From positions 1 through 64,000 of the forward strand of contig VGNE01000010.1 in the NCBI GenBank assembly GCA_016866215.1: DNA of 64,000 bases, given 5' to 3'. Below, piece by piece: positions 43,388 through 53,031 of the stretch. Under the pieces are notes generated by a model. The model worked only from the letters and a program-made list of their open reading frames with translations, was not told where the DNA came from and did no database searches. This DNA is from Chloroflexota bacterium. GTDB lineage: Bacteria > Chloroflexota > Anaerolineae > Anaerolineales > Villigracilaceae. Position 1 is the stretch's first letter; each line of letters opens with the position of its first letter. A program made the position numbers and the translations under genes.

Positions 43388-43447
43388 GCGTCGCTGCGGC
43401 GGTTAAAGTCCGCTGCGGGGGAGGAGTTGCTGTCCCTGAAAGAGTGA
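43388..43447 (+). pseudogene. hsdS: hsdS C-terminal remnant, copy D
   Basis: ASLRRLKSAAGEELLSLKE then a stop matches the segment just before the LLPSVL ending in HsdS. Its order relative to copy C is reversed from the intact gene. Confidence 0.55.
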
Positions 43448-43503
43448 CTGGATAATATTGTGTTATATCAGAGTGGGGGAGAACGATAATTGGATCGTGA
43501 ATC

Positions 43504-43540
43504 AAACGTGACAGTCATCTCTGAGATGACTGTCACGTTT
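43504..43540. repeat. GTGACAGTCAC-family palindrome, copy 4
   Basis: Arms AAACGTGACAGTCATCTC and GAGATGACTGTCACGTTT around one T. A T-run follows on the plus strand. Confidence 0.85.
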
Positions 43541-43574
43541 TTGCTTTTAGTCTGGCCAAATCCGCGTGGCGGAT

Positions 43575-44378
43575 TCAGGAAGCCTCATCCCCAGTCAACA
43601 TTTCGGATTCTTTTTCTTTTACATATTCCATAATTTCCTGGGCGAGAATGCGATATTGCGCTGAACCGCGCGCGTTGGGTTTATACTGCGTGATCGGCAC
43701 GCCGGCAATCGGGCTTTCCCGTAATTTTGTGTCAATTTCAATAACGGTATTAAATACCCCTTCTCCAAAGGTAGTGCGAAGTTGTTCGTGAATGTTGCGG
43801 TGTGTGCGGTTTCTGTTATCCAGCATGGTAACCAGGATACGGTAAGCAAGATTGGGATTATCCTGCTCGCGTATATTGCGGATCATGGACATCATGTTGC
43901 GGAGCGCATATGCCGAAAAATATTCTGCTTGTGTTGGAATGACGAGCAGATCTGCCGCCGCAAGCGCATTTTTTGTGATTGCTCCAAGGGCCGGGGGACA
44001 ATCCAGGAGGATGTAATCATAGGGCATCTCGTCTGTGGCTTGAATGGCTTGTTGCAAAATGGTGGTGTAATTTGTGCGCACAGGCAGGAACTGTTCGGAT
44101 GTTTCGATGCGTGGATTGGAAGGAATAAGGTCTAGATTTTCCGCATCGGTCTTTCGGCACACCCTGAGCAGGGGAACATTATCGAGCATCATATCGCTGG
44201 AGGTGAATTCGGATTCGCCCAGTTCAAGCCCAAGTCCAAGCGTCAGGTTGGCTTGCGCATCGAGGTCAATGAGAAGCACGCGATTTCCCAATTCCGCCAG
44301 GGTGGCGCCCACGGAGATAGTGGTTGTTGTTTTTGCAACCCCGCCTTTTTCATTTGATACGGCAATTGTTAGCAACAT
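43575..44378 (-). CDS. ParA family ATPase
   Basis: A 267-residue protein. The deviant Walker A is SNEKGGVAKTTTTISVGATL near residue 8, the LLIDLDAQANLTLGLGL motif follows, and the Walker B is YDYILLDCPPAL. It is Soj-like in length. No parB or parS is visible beside it, so it may be a solitary ParA with another cargo. A palindrome with a T-run lies downstream of its stop. Confidence 0.92.
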   Translation of the reverse strand: MLLTIAVSNEKGGVAKTTTTISVGATLAELGNRVLLIDLDAQANLTLGLGLELGESEFTSSDMMLDNVPLLRVCRKTDAENLDLIPSNPRIETSEQFLPVRTNYTTILQQAIQATDEMPYDYILLDCPPALGAITKNALAAADLLVIPTQAEYFSAYALRNMMSMIRNIREQDNPNLAYRILVTMLDNRNRTHRNIHEQLRTTFGEGVFNTVIEIDTKLRESPIAGVPITQYKPNARGSAQYRILAQEIMEYVKEKESEMLTGDEAS

Positions 44379-44517
44379 GGCTGTCCTTTATCCTGTATAT
44401 TAAAACGGGGATGGTGATTCCCATTGCTGACAGGTCAATCATTGGGAAGTAATTGGTTTCTTCCAATACCACTCCAAAATATTGCCTATTATATCCGGAT
44501 TTCCTGTGGTTGATCAG

Positions 44518-44589
44518 AGCGGGTGATGGGACTCGAACCCACGATATCTTGCTTGGGAAGCAAGCGTTCTACCACTGAACTACACCCGC
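44518..44589 (-). tRNA. tRNA-Gly (anticodon CCC)
   Basis: Read on the minus strand: acceptor GCGGGTG/CACCCGC, D-arm AGTTCAGTGGTAGAAC, anticodon stem CTTGC/GCAAG with loop TTCCCAA giving CCC, and T-arm GGTTCGAGTCC. Discriminator T. CCA not encoded. Confidence 0.93.
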
Positions 44590-44670
44590 GTGGTTATTGG
44601 CTCGGATTATACGCTACGCTGAAAAAGCATGTCAAGCCTGATGGAGAAAAAACGCATCTTTCGTGGACCG

Positions 44671-45699
44671 TTACTGATTCCGTTTAAGCAGCTTGTTTGC
44701 CAGCCCAAGCATCGTCTCTCCCGCCTCACCGCGAGGATCAGCCTGCTTTAGATAACCCAATGCTTTTTGAGTTTCCACCTCAGACATTTTTTCAGCATAA
44801 TCCCTCGCGCCTTCATCCTCAAGCAAGGCGGATACTTTCAGCACATCCTTCCCTGTGATCGGGCCCTCTCTCCACCTTTTGGCAAATTCACCATTTTTTT
44901 CGAGGGCAAACAGTATCGGCAATGAATTTTTTCCTTCCACAAGGTCGCTTGCGGCAGATTTCCCAGTAACTGTTTCATCCCCCCAAATGCCAAGGATATC
45001 ATCTTGGACTTGAAATGCACGACCAAGGTGATACCCAAATAAGCGATAGGACTCCTGCTTGGACTCATTCGCGTAACCAAGAAGCGCCCCGATATGGGTA
45101 CAACTGGAAAGCAGGGCAGAGGTCTTGCCCCCGATCATCGGCCAATAATCATCCACACTCAGATCTTTGCGCTTTTCATAAGACATATCGAGGTATTGGC
45201 CGCGGGTCAGATCGAGGCAATTCTCATTAAGAATCCCCGCCGCTTTTACAACGATCTCAGCAGGATAATATTTTGCCAGATCCAGAATGGCTTGATTTGC
45301 AATTACAAACAACGCATCGCCAACATTGATTGCCATTGGCGCACCCCATTTGGCCCAGACTGTTGATCGTCCGCGCCTCATAACTGAGTTATCTTGAATA
45401 TCATCGTGGACGAGTGAAAAATTGTGGATCAGTTCAATTGCTGCGGCTGATGAAACTGCGCGTAGCCAATATGCATCATCACCACCACTACTATTACTAG
45501 CAACCACTACAAGCAAAGTCAACAGCGGGCGAATGCGTTTACCTGCCGCATGTGAACCAGCGCCTTCGCCTGTCCAGCCCATATGATAGGTGAGCATCTC
45601 ATGGAATTGACGGCTGCGCGGTTGGTCGAGCCTTGCGACCTGGTGTTGCAGTTCCTTTTCAATTGCTTCTAGCATGGATTGTTGGAGGTTATTGTTCAT
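44671..45699 (-). CDS. Polyprenyl diphosphate synthase (trans-isoprenyl type)
   Basis: A 342-residue prenyl chain elongase. The first Asp-rich motif is LVHDDIQDNS and the second DDILGIWGDE. Residues before the first motif (AAIELIHNFS) suggest a geranylgeranyl- or longer-chain product, but length cannot be read safely. RPLLTLL and GKRIRPLL support the family. It lies three bases after the HAD gene. Confidence 0.93.
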   Translation of the reverse strand: MNNNLQQSMLEAIEKELQHQVARLDQPRSRQFHEMLTYHMGWTGEGAGSHAAGKRIRPLLTLLVVVASNSSGGDDAYWLRAVSSAAAIELIHNFSLVHDDIQDNSVMRRGRSTVWAKWGAPMAINVGDALFVIANQAILDLAKYYPAEIVVKAAGILNENCLDLTRGQYLDMSYEKRKDLSVDDYWPMIGGKTSALLSSCTHIGALLGYANESKQESYRLFGYHLGRAFQVQDDILGIWGDETVTGKSAASDLVEGKNSLPILFALEKNGEFAKRWREGPITGKDVLKVSALLEDEGARDYAEKMSEVETQKALGYLKQADPRGEAGETMLGLANKLLKRNQ

Positions 45700-45702
45700 T
45701 TC

Positions 45703-46320
45703 TTACTTTCCATTAATGGATAGATTTTTCAGGGCCTTGCTTAATTGCATTGGGTCGTGATAATGGATGACCTGTAGTCCTATTTTGCGCGCGGCTTCAA
45801 TATTGGGGAGGGAGTCGTCAATGAACAGACATTCACCTGCCTTGCGATCGATTTTTCCTAATGTTAATTCAAAAATGGCAGGGTCGGGTTTGACCAGTTT
45901 GTGTTCCCCAGAAATGATCAGGTCGTCGAAGCACTGCAGAAATTTGTATCGCATTTGGATCAGGCCGAACTTTTCCACAGAAAAATTACTCAACAGGTAA
46001 AGATTCCATCCTGCCTTCTTGAGCGATTGAACTATTTGCACCGTTTCGATAATTGTATCCGAGATACTTTCCTCCCAATGGGTGTCATACGCCTCGATCA
46101 GTTTTGCGTATTGTGGGAATTGTTTGGATAGTTCGGCAATGCCCTCCCTGAAAGGGCGCCCCGCATCCTGAAGGGCATTCCATTCTTGGAAGCGAATCTC
46201 CTCGAGAAAAGAGTCAACAGCCCTGAGGTCGGGAAAGAAGCGTTTGTACAGGTTGCGGGCATCCCATTTGACGAGCACATTTCCAAAGTCAAATATGATG
46301 GCAGTGATTGGATGGGCCAT
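45703..46320 (-). CDS. HAD superfamily hydrolase
   Basis: The start is taken at the ATG 46320 (MAHPITAIIFDFGNVLVKWD, 205 residues). The track ORF adds 14 codons. HAD motifs: FDFGNVL (motif I, Asp nucleophile), YLLSNF (motif II), HKLVKPDPAIFELTLGK (motif III) and ECLFIDDSLPN (motif IV). It resembles epoxide-hydrolase-N/haloacid-type phosphatases. It overlaps almost to the next gene, suggesting an operon. Confidence 0.9.
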   Translation of the reverse strand: MAHPITAIIFDFGNVLVKWDARNLYKRFFPDLRAVDSFLEEIRFQEWNALQDAGRPFREGIAELSKQFPQYAKLIEAYDTHWEESISDTIIETVQIVQSLKKAGWNLYLLSNFSVEKFGLIQMRYKFLQCFDDLIISGEHKLVKPDPAIFELTLGKIDRKAGECLFIDDSLPNIEAARKIGLQVIHYHDPMQLSKALKNLSINGK

Positions 46321-46424
46321 ATTGAGTGGGGAATATTTTATCCCAGGATGGACGATGCCCAAAGTATATCAAACAGGCGTTATAATCGCGCTTCTATAAA
46401 CCACATCGATCTTGGAGAATATCA

Positions 46425-46847
46425 TTGAGCCGCATCATCAACCTGGATTCTGTTGGAAAAGAACGGACTCGTTTGACAAAGTCGATTGTATTGTGTATTC
46501 GCGAACTGGCGAAACAATCCAATGTGACTTCAGAAACAAAGGACCAGGCTGCTTTTATTGCGCTGGCCCTACAGTCCATTGCTGATGGAATAGACGTCTC
46601 CGTGGCGGCATGGGAGAAAAGGGATTATTGGGTGAAAGCCGATAAATTCCGCATGGAGTGGATGTGGGCGGGGCAATATGCCGACAGAATGAAGAATGCC
46701 GTTCTCTCCGAAGATTGGGGGGCGCTGGCGGCTTCCCTGCCGACCATCGCGCAGAAATTCAGCAAGGTCGTCGTTTCAGATAATCATCGCTTGGGCAAGC
46801 CGTGGACGGACGCCTACACCTTGCTTAAGTTTCATCGAAAGGGTTGA
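46425..46847 (+). CDS. Conserved hypothetical helical protein
   Basis: A 140-residue protein that is mainly helical (GKERTRLTKSIVLCIRELAK, DQAAFIALALQSIADGIDVSV, EKRDYWVKADKFRMEWMWAG). No metal site or nucleotide motif is seen. A TATAAT lies at about 46380-46385 and a terminator follows. I do not recognise the family. Confidence 0.7.
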   Translation: MSRIINLDSVGKERTRLTKSIVLCIRELAKQSNVTSETKDQAAFIALALQSIADGIDVSVAAWEKRDYWVKADKFRMEWMWAGQYADRMKNAVLSEDWGALAASLPTIAQKFSKVVVSDNHRLGKPWTDAYTLLKFHRKG

Positions 46848-46853
46848 CCAAAA

Positions 46854-46885
46854 AAATCTCCGAGTTTTCAAGAACTCGGAGATTT
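46854..46885. terminator. Bidirectional terminator
   Basis: Stem AAATCTCCGAGTT/AACTCGGAGATTT with loop TTCAAG, between two convergent genes. Confidence 0.85.
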
Positions 46886-46889
46886 GCCA

Positions 46890-47378
46890 TTAGCTTTCCT
46901 GCAATTTCTTTAGATGCTGTTTTGTGTTTTTGAGCAACTCGATCATCATATCGCGGATGTGCGGGTTGAGGTAATGATTCTCGAGGGTGGAAAGCGGCAG
47001 GAAGCGCGCGCCAGCCACCACATGAATGCAGTTTGATGCGCCGCACAAACAAATGAAGGGGGCCTGCATTTCCCATTCCGTGGATGGATAGAAGAAGGAA
47101 AGTTCCTCGTCTTTTTTTATATCGCGGCGGGCGATCATCAACATTTTATCTGTATCTAGAATGACATTGGGATCACAGGAATGATTGAGGGCGGCAAGTT
47201 TTCCGACGTGTGTATGCTTGTCGCGAGCGATCTGCACGGTGAAGCGGTTTGGCTTATCCATGATATTTTCACTGGGCATGGAGCAGATCACTTGACCCTT
47301 TCGGTAGGCTTGTTTTGATATTAAAGTCCTAAATTTATTTTCTGTTTTAATGCTAAGGGTTTCCATCATTGTTGCCAT
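46890..47378 (-). CDS. SET-domain protein, second copy
   Basis: The start is taken at the ATG 47378 (MATMMETLSIKTENKFRTL), which has AGGAG eight bases upstream. The track start adds eight codons. SET features: KLAALNHSCDPNVIL and KKDEELSFFYPSTEWEM, with CLCGASNCIHVVAG as a post-SET zinc-like motif. It differs in length and sequence from the copy at 35699, so it is not a recent duplicate. Confidence 0.82.
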   Translation of the reverse strand: MATMMETLSIKTENKFRTLISKQAYRKGQVICSMPSENIMDKPNRFTVQIARDKHTHVGKLAALNHSCDPNVILDTDKMLMIARRDIKKDEELSFFYPSTEWEMQAPFICLCGASNCIHVVAGARFLPLSTLENHYLNPHIRDMMIELLKNTKQHLKKLQES

Positions 47379-47612
47379 TATTTTTATTCTCCTGGATGCC
47401 AATCTAAACTGGCATCATATTGTTTTAGTATAGCCATAATCTATTTAATTGCAAGGGTAAACGGGGCATGTTTAAATAATTTAAGGTTATATTGTTCGAG
47501 AATAATATTTCATCATTAATAAAATATGCAATTAAATTGTTATTGATCATGTCGTTGTGAAGAGCAAACAAAGGCGGCTGTTGCGAAAAGTGATCGGGTT
47601 GATGTGATAAAC
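47379..47612. other. AT-rich intergenic region
   Basis: No gene, RNA or strong repeat is seen. A short GTCGTTGTGAAGAGCAA near 47551 resembles the end of the element at 19368. Confidence 0.45.
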
Positions 47613-48842
47613 CTAAAATAATTTCATCTGCGTTATGGCTTTGCGTCCGTCCAATAGAATATAGGGGGCAGCCCGCTCTGCGATGATGCCGAGTTTCTTT
47701 AATGAGGAGAGATCGCGTAATCGTTTCATTCTGCGCGCATTCAGGATGGCTTCTGCGCCTTTGATGCCAATGCCGGGTATTTTGATCAACTCCCGCTTTT
47801 CCGCTCGATTGAGTTCAATCGGTTGATCGATCAGATTCATTTCCGCCCAGGCTTGCTTGGGGTCGGCGTGGAGGGGCAGGTTGCTTTCGTTTGTGAAGGG
47901 CAGGTCTTCGAGATCAAAACCATAATCGCGCAGCAAGAATGATGCCTGGTATAAGCGATGCTCGCGCATGGGGTCAACAGCGGGTTTGTTTTCAAGCGGC
48001 GTATCTCGAATGGGATGGAATGCAGAAAAATACGCACGCTTCAAACGCACATTTTTATTCAGCCAGTTTGTGATGGTAAGCAGTTCAAGGTCGCTTTCAT
48101 CGGAGCCGCCGGCTACGAATTGCGTCACAGTGGAAGGCCAGCGTCCTTTCCAAAATTTGTAAGCCGGTTCACTCCGGCGAATCTCCTCAACCCATTTCAA
48201 TGGTTGCAACAACTCTTCAATAAAAATCTTATGCGGCGCAAGTTTTGCAAGCCGCTCCGTATTTGGGGCTTCGAGATTAACCGAGACACGGTTGGCGAGT
48301 TGCATGGCGCGATAGACCTGATCTTTTTCTGCGCCTGGCATGATCTTTAAATGAAGATACCCGCGATATTGATATTTCTTGCGCAGGAGTTCTGCCGTGT
48401 CTAGAAGTTTATCCTGTGTACGGACTCCGCCGCCTGCCAGCCCGGAGCTGAGGAACACACCTTCGGCTAACCCGCCCAGATTCATTTTAATGAACAAATC
48501 CGCGAATTCATCAGGCTTAAAAGTGGCGCGGCGGAAATCTCTGCCTGCTCTAAAGGGGCAATAAAAACAATCGCGTTCACATGCCGATGAAAGCAGGGTT
48601 TTCAAGAGCAGGATCTTGTGTCCATTGGGGAGTTGAGCGGGGTGCACAAAGGCTTGATCCTTCTCCTTCGGACTGAAGCAGGCTTGTCCTGAGTTCAATC
48701 GAAGGGCTGGAGGTGGGGAAGAGAGGCGCGGTAAACTGGAGGCTCGGCTTGTATTGCGTCTCAATGTGTCAAAAGGTGGTTCCCCATCGCCTTCGAAAGA
48801 CATTTGTGAAGACAATTCCTTGAGGGTTTCGAGCGGGTTCAT
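47613..48842 (-). CDS. Radical SAM protein, DNA modification/repair type (TIGR03916-like)
   Basis: A 409-residue protein. The iron-sulfur motif is CERDCFYCPFRAGRDF, followed by FLSSGLAGGGVRTQDKLLDT and GYLHLKIMPGAEKDQV. A helix-hairpin-helix (KIPGIGIKGAEAIL) lies near the C-terminus. The pattern matches the putative DNA modification/repair radical SAM family, which often pairs with a uracil-DNA-glycosylase-like protein. No such partner is nearby. About 15 residues near position 50 (LRLNSGQACFSPKEK) come from a CCTGAGT-type repeat inserted in frame at 48679-48706. Confidence 0.88.
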   Translation of the reverse strand: MNPLETLKELSSQMSFEGDGEPPFDTLRRNTSRASSLPRLSSPPPALRLNSGQACFSPKEKDQAFVHPAQLPNGHKILLLKTLLSSACERDCFYCPFRAGRDFRRATFKPDEFADLFIKMNLGGLAEGVFLSSGLAGGGVRTQDKLLDTAELLRKKYQYRGYLHLKIMPGAEKDQVYRAMQLANRVSVNLEAPNTERLAKLAPHKIFIEELLQPLKWVEEIRRSEPAYKFWKGRWPSTVTQFVAGGSDESDLELLTITNWLNKNVRLKRAYFSAFHPIRDTPLENKPAVDPMREHRLYQASFLLRDYGFDLEDLPFTNESNLPLHADPKQAWAEMNLIDQPIELNRAEKRELIKIPGIGIKGAEAILNARRMKRLRDLSSLKKLGIIAERAAPYILLDGRKAITQMKLF

Positions 48843-49063
48843 AATCCGATTATAGAATAAATGTTCTATTTTATCAAGGAGGAAATTTTGGAAGGCGCGT
48901 CACTCGGGTGCGACCTCATACCGGCAAATCATATTGTTGAATTAATTTTGCTGGTGATATAATTTGCAAGAACAGAAGGATTTGTCGGTGTCTTTGCCTT
49001 GCGCAAAGACTTTAACATTTTGTTCAAAGATCAACTGCGTTGGTTTTTGGAAAGGAGTTTACC

Positions 49064-49144
49064 ATGGCAAACAAGGAACAGAAGGGGAAGAACAAGGAAA
49101 AGAAGAAGAAAAAGAAAGAGAAGCCAAAACCACCCAAGAAGTAG
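49064..49144 (+). CDS. Very small Lys/Glu-rich peptide
   Basis: A 26-residue ORF (MANKEQKGKNKEKKKKKKEK, ending KPKPPKK). It has AAAGGAG nine bases before the ATG and a strong hairpin downstream. A codon range dominated by AAG/AAA plus a good ribosome binding site suggests a real, highly basic peptide rather than noise. Function unknown. It lies 82 bases from the distal end of the CRISPR array. Confidence 0.6.
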   Translation: MANKEQKGKNKEKKKKKKEKPKPPKK

Positions 49145-49185
49145 CCAGCGGCTCTTGCCTCTCGAAAAGTAAAAATAGATTTTTC

Positions 49186-49219
49186 CATCCCCCAGATCAG
49201 TTTTTTGACCTGGGGGATG
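49186..49219 (+). terminator. Hairpin between the small peptide and CRISPR array
   Basis: Arms CATCCCCCAG/CTGGGGGATG around a T-rich loop. It could end the small-peptide transcript and shield the array from read-through on the plus strand. Confidence 0.6.
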
Positions 49220-49225
49220 TGTATT

Positions 49226-52200
49226 GTTTCAATCCACGCTCTCAATGAAGAGAGCGACCGAGGCAATGCGCGACCGGAATACCATCAGTTATGTTTCAAT
49301 CCACGCTCTCAATGAAGAGAGCGACACGACCTGCTTGACCGTGTTGACGGAATGAATAGCGTTTCAATCCACGCTCTCAATGAAGAGAGCGACCATCTTG
49401 TGTCCATATTGCGACACCGTGCTAGTCGTTTCAATCCACGCTCTCAATGAAGAGAGCGACTCAAGGTCAACACTGCCCTGGTTGTTGTTGCGGAAGTTTC
49501 AATCCACGCTCTCAATGAAGAGAGCGACATACCGACCCAGCGTAGCGACCCACGCAGCAGATTGTTTCAATCCACGCTCTCAATGAAGAGAGCGACCTGG
49601 AGGCGAGATCAAACACGCCCGGCGCGGATAAGTTTCAATCCACGCTCTCAATGAAGAGAGCGACCAGAGTTTGCAGGCATCGGTGTGGATGAGCTGACCA
49701 AGTTTCAATCCACGCTCTCAATGAAGAGAGCGACCCAATAGACAAGTACAGCACCGAAGCGCTTGTGAAGTTTCAATCCACGCTCTCAATGAAGAGAGCG
49801 ACGTATTTCCTCTGCCCGTCTGACAACCTTTACGAGATGTTTCAATCCACGCTCTCAATGAAGAGAGCGACTTGCCATCTGCGGTCAATTCGGTGGCTTC
49901 AACGAGTTTCAATCCACGCTCTCAATGAAGAGAGCGACGTACAAGTAGCCAGCCACCTAACATTTATATGGGGTTTCAATCCACGCTCTCAATGAAGAGA
50001 GCGACCGCCAAACACCTGTCATATCACAGTTGCCAAAAGTTTCAATCCACGCTCTCAATGAAGAGAGCGACGACCACTGACAACACCAATGGCATTTATG
50101 CCATGTTTCAATCCACGCTCTCAATGAAGAGAGCGACTTGCAGTACGAATCTCGGGGACTCGCCTCGGTGTTTCAATCCACGCTCTCAATGAAGAGAGCG
50201 ACAGGCAATCTTATGGCAACAGTTCGCAGTTTATCGTTTCAATCCACGCTCTCAATGAAGAGAGCGACCATTCAGGCGGCGTTTCTTTCCCTTCCAGAGC
50301 ATGTTTCAATCCACGCTCTCAATGAAGAGAGCGACTTGACAGTGTAGCAGTTGAAATTGGCAGTCATCGAGGTTTCAATCCACGCTCTCAATGAAGAGAG
50401 CGACTGGAACGCATGTTCTACCTTTCCCCCCGTTAATTAGTTTCAATCCACGCTCTCAATGAAGAGAGCGACATGGAAGGTGGTTACGGTGCGTTCAAAG
50501 GACTGTTTCAATCCACGCTCTCAATGAAGAGAGCGACTCGATTGCATCAAATTAGATAGTCTTTCACCTATGGTTTCAATCCACGCTCTCAATGAAGAGA
50601 GCGACTTCCAGAACGGCTCATAGGGCTTGCCGTTTCCAGAGTTTCAATCCACGCTCTCAATGAAGAGAGCGACGGGAGCAATCTTCCCGTTGCGATATAG
50701 ATCATCCTTGTTTCAATCCACGCTCTCAATGAAGAGAGCGACCCTGACGCTTCTTACGTTTTTCGAATGACGTAGTGTTTCAATCCACGCTCTCAATGAA
50801 GAGAGCGACTGACGGCGACATCGTTATCTTGAATCAAAGACAAGTTTCAATCCACGCTCTCAATGAAGAGAGCGACCGTGATGCCGCTCGACGTCGAAGA
50901 ACTGACCGATGTTTCAATCCACGCTCTCAATGAAGAGAGCGACGGAGATCGCCAAGAAGTTCGAGCCTGTTGCTGCGGTTTCAATCCACGCTCTCAATGA
51001 AGAGAGCGACTTGTCAGTTTTGATGTATTATCCAGGCATGAGGTTTCAATCCACGCTCTCAATGAAGAGAGCGACCTATCAGGGTCGCTAACAGGGAGAT
51101 TCTGCCAAGTTTCAATCCACGCTCTCAATGAAGAGAGCGACTGCATTACAACGCTTGCCATACGTAACATATTTATGTTTCAATCCACGCTCTCAATGAA
51201 GAGAGCGACCAACGGTTTGCGTAACCAGCGGCGGGTGCTTGGGTTTCAATCCACGCTCTCAATGAAGAGAGCGACATGACTTCGCACCACTGCTGATATG
51301 CAGGATGGACGTTTCAATCCACGCTCTCAATGAAGAGAGCGACAAGAGACAAAAGATACTTGTGATATGTTGTTTTGTTTCAATCCACGCTCTCAATGAA
51401 GAGAGCGACCGCAATGAAAGGCAATCAAGGCGACGCATGAAAGTTTCAATCCACGCTCTCAATGAAGAGAGCGACTGAACCTATCACGAAATACAACACT
51501 ATCTCCCTGTTTCAATCCACGCTCTCAATGAAGAGAGCGACTGGTTGATGATCGAGATGGTCTTGATCAGATGGTTTCAATCCACGCTCTCAATGAAGAG
51601 AGCGACCTCTTGTTTCTTGGTATCATAAACGCCAATAGAAGTTTCAATCCACGCTCTCAATGAAGAGAGCGACCGAGCATGACAAGTTCTGCGTAATCGC
51701 TATCGGTGTTTCAATCCACGCTCTCAATGAAGAGAGCGACGTTTAGGTTAGTGGTAGTGGGTGGGCTGAGACGGTTTCAATCCACGCTCTCAATGAAGAG
51801 AGCGACTTGACTCCTTTGTCTGCAAGGAAGCAGGCTATATGTTTCAATCCACGCTCTCAATGAAGAGAGCGACTTTACAAATGTAATAGGTGTACCAATT
51901 GGAAAAGGTTTCAATCCACGCTCTCAATGAAGAGAGCGACCAAAGTCCGATGTCCTGGTGCATCAGCCCGGACATGTTTCAATCCACGCTCTCAATGAAG
52001 AGAGCGACCGGCTTGTGCCGCCAACCTTGCGCCATCGTAAACGTTTCAATCCACGCTCTCAATGAAGAGAGCGACGTTCAATGCTATCGCCAAGTTTCAC
52101 AAGGCTGTTGTTTCAATCCACGCTCTCAATGAAGAGAGCGACGTCCAGTGCACGCTGTGTTAGCCGCCGCCATGACGTTTCAATCCACGCTCTCAATGAA

Positions 52201-52807
52201 GAGAGCGACCGCAAACGGTTTGGCAGGCAGGCATGGTTAGCGGTTTCAATCCACGCTCTCAATGAAGAGAGCGACGAGACTGCGCACGAGATGCACGCCG
52301 CGCGGCTGGCGTTTCAATCCACGCTCTCAATGAAGAGAGCGACTTGGTGAGGCGGTTCGGAACGGTGAGATCAATCAGTTTCAATCCACGCTCTCAATGA
52401 AGAGAGCGACCCGATTATGTAATCCGCTTATAATTTGGATTAGCGTTTCAATCCACGCTCTCAATGAAGAGAGCGACCCAAAATTCCAAATGTTCGACTT
52501 CTCACAAAATGTTTCAATCCACGCTCTCAATGAAGAGAGCGACTACGTATATCGCGGCAAGTACGCCCGTCTGACAGTTTCAATCCACGCTCTCAATGAA
52601 GAGAGCGACAAGACAATGGCAATCAAGCGCATGACCGAGCAAGTTTCAATCCACGCTCTCAATGAAGAGAGCGACGTGAACTGAAGGCAACACTGACGAT
52701 ATTGCAGGGTTTCAATCCACGCTCTCAATGAAGAGAGCGACTGCGTTGCAGAGAAAACCGCAGGAATCACAGGAGTTTCAATCCACGCTCTCAATGAAGA
52801 GAGCGAC
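49226..52807 (-). CRISPR. Type I-C CRISPR array, 54 repeats, 53 spacers
   Basis: I counted 54 copies of a 33-base repeat spaced by 53 spacers of about 32-37 bases. On the array's own strand (minus) it starts GTCGCTCTC, has a hairpin CGCTCTC-TTCATT-GAGAGCG and ends with GGATTGAAAC, the type I-C signature. The ORF-track ORFs inside it come from repeat translation. All repeats look identical on reading, including the one at the distal end (49226), so no decay of the oldest repeat is visible. The transcript is expected to run from the cas2 side leftward. Confidence 0.99.
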
Positions 52808-53031
52808 CGCAACATCTGGGTAAAAAAATATCCTTACCGCCAGATATTGGTCTTGCTACTATCTATTCTACCTGCAAAATTCACAAAAACTCAGTTTTTA
52901 CGGAAATATTCGGTTGTTAAAGTGCGGATTTGCCTGCGAACCTGAGCGTGACTTTATGCGCGCATTGGGTTCGCAAGGGCGCTTCGACTGCGGTCTCAAA
53001 TTGCATTCGACCTCCACTCAGCGCGAAGAAA
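52808..53031 (-). promoter_or_regulatory. CRISPR leader
   Basis: It lies between cas2 and the first repeat. In the array direction it includes AAAAACTGAGTTTTT (a small hairpin), TAGAAT as a -10-like box, and an imperfect inverted repeat ATCTGGCGGTAA/TTACCCAGAT just before the first repeat. It is AT-rich near the array, as leaders are. Confidence 0.65.

Larger units (their letters stand above)
43150..43574. other. Intergenic scar between trmFO and parA
   Basis: It contains a TATAAT near 43170, two short hsdS tail fragments, a CCTCCCCCAAAT inverted repeat, and the palindrome at 43504. No intact gene is present. Confidence 0.65.

Noticed and set aside
43575-44378. A complete parAB partition locus or plasmid origin
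   Set aside because: Only ParA is present. No ParB gene, parS-like sites or replication gene were seen, and the neighbours are chromosomal genes.
49380-52815. Many ORFs of 60-95 residues in the ORF track over the CRISPR array
   Set aside because: They are translations of the repeat (FQSTLSMKRAT, VSIHALNEESD, SLSSLRAWIET) and have no independent coding evidence.
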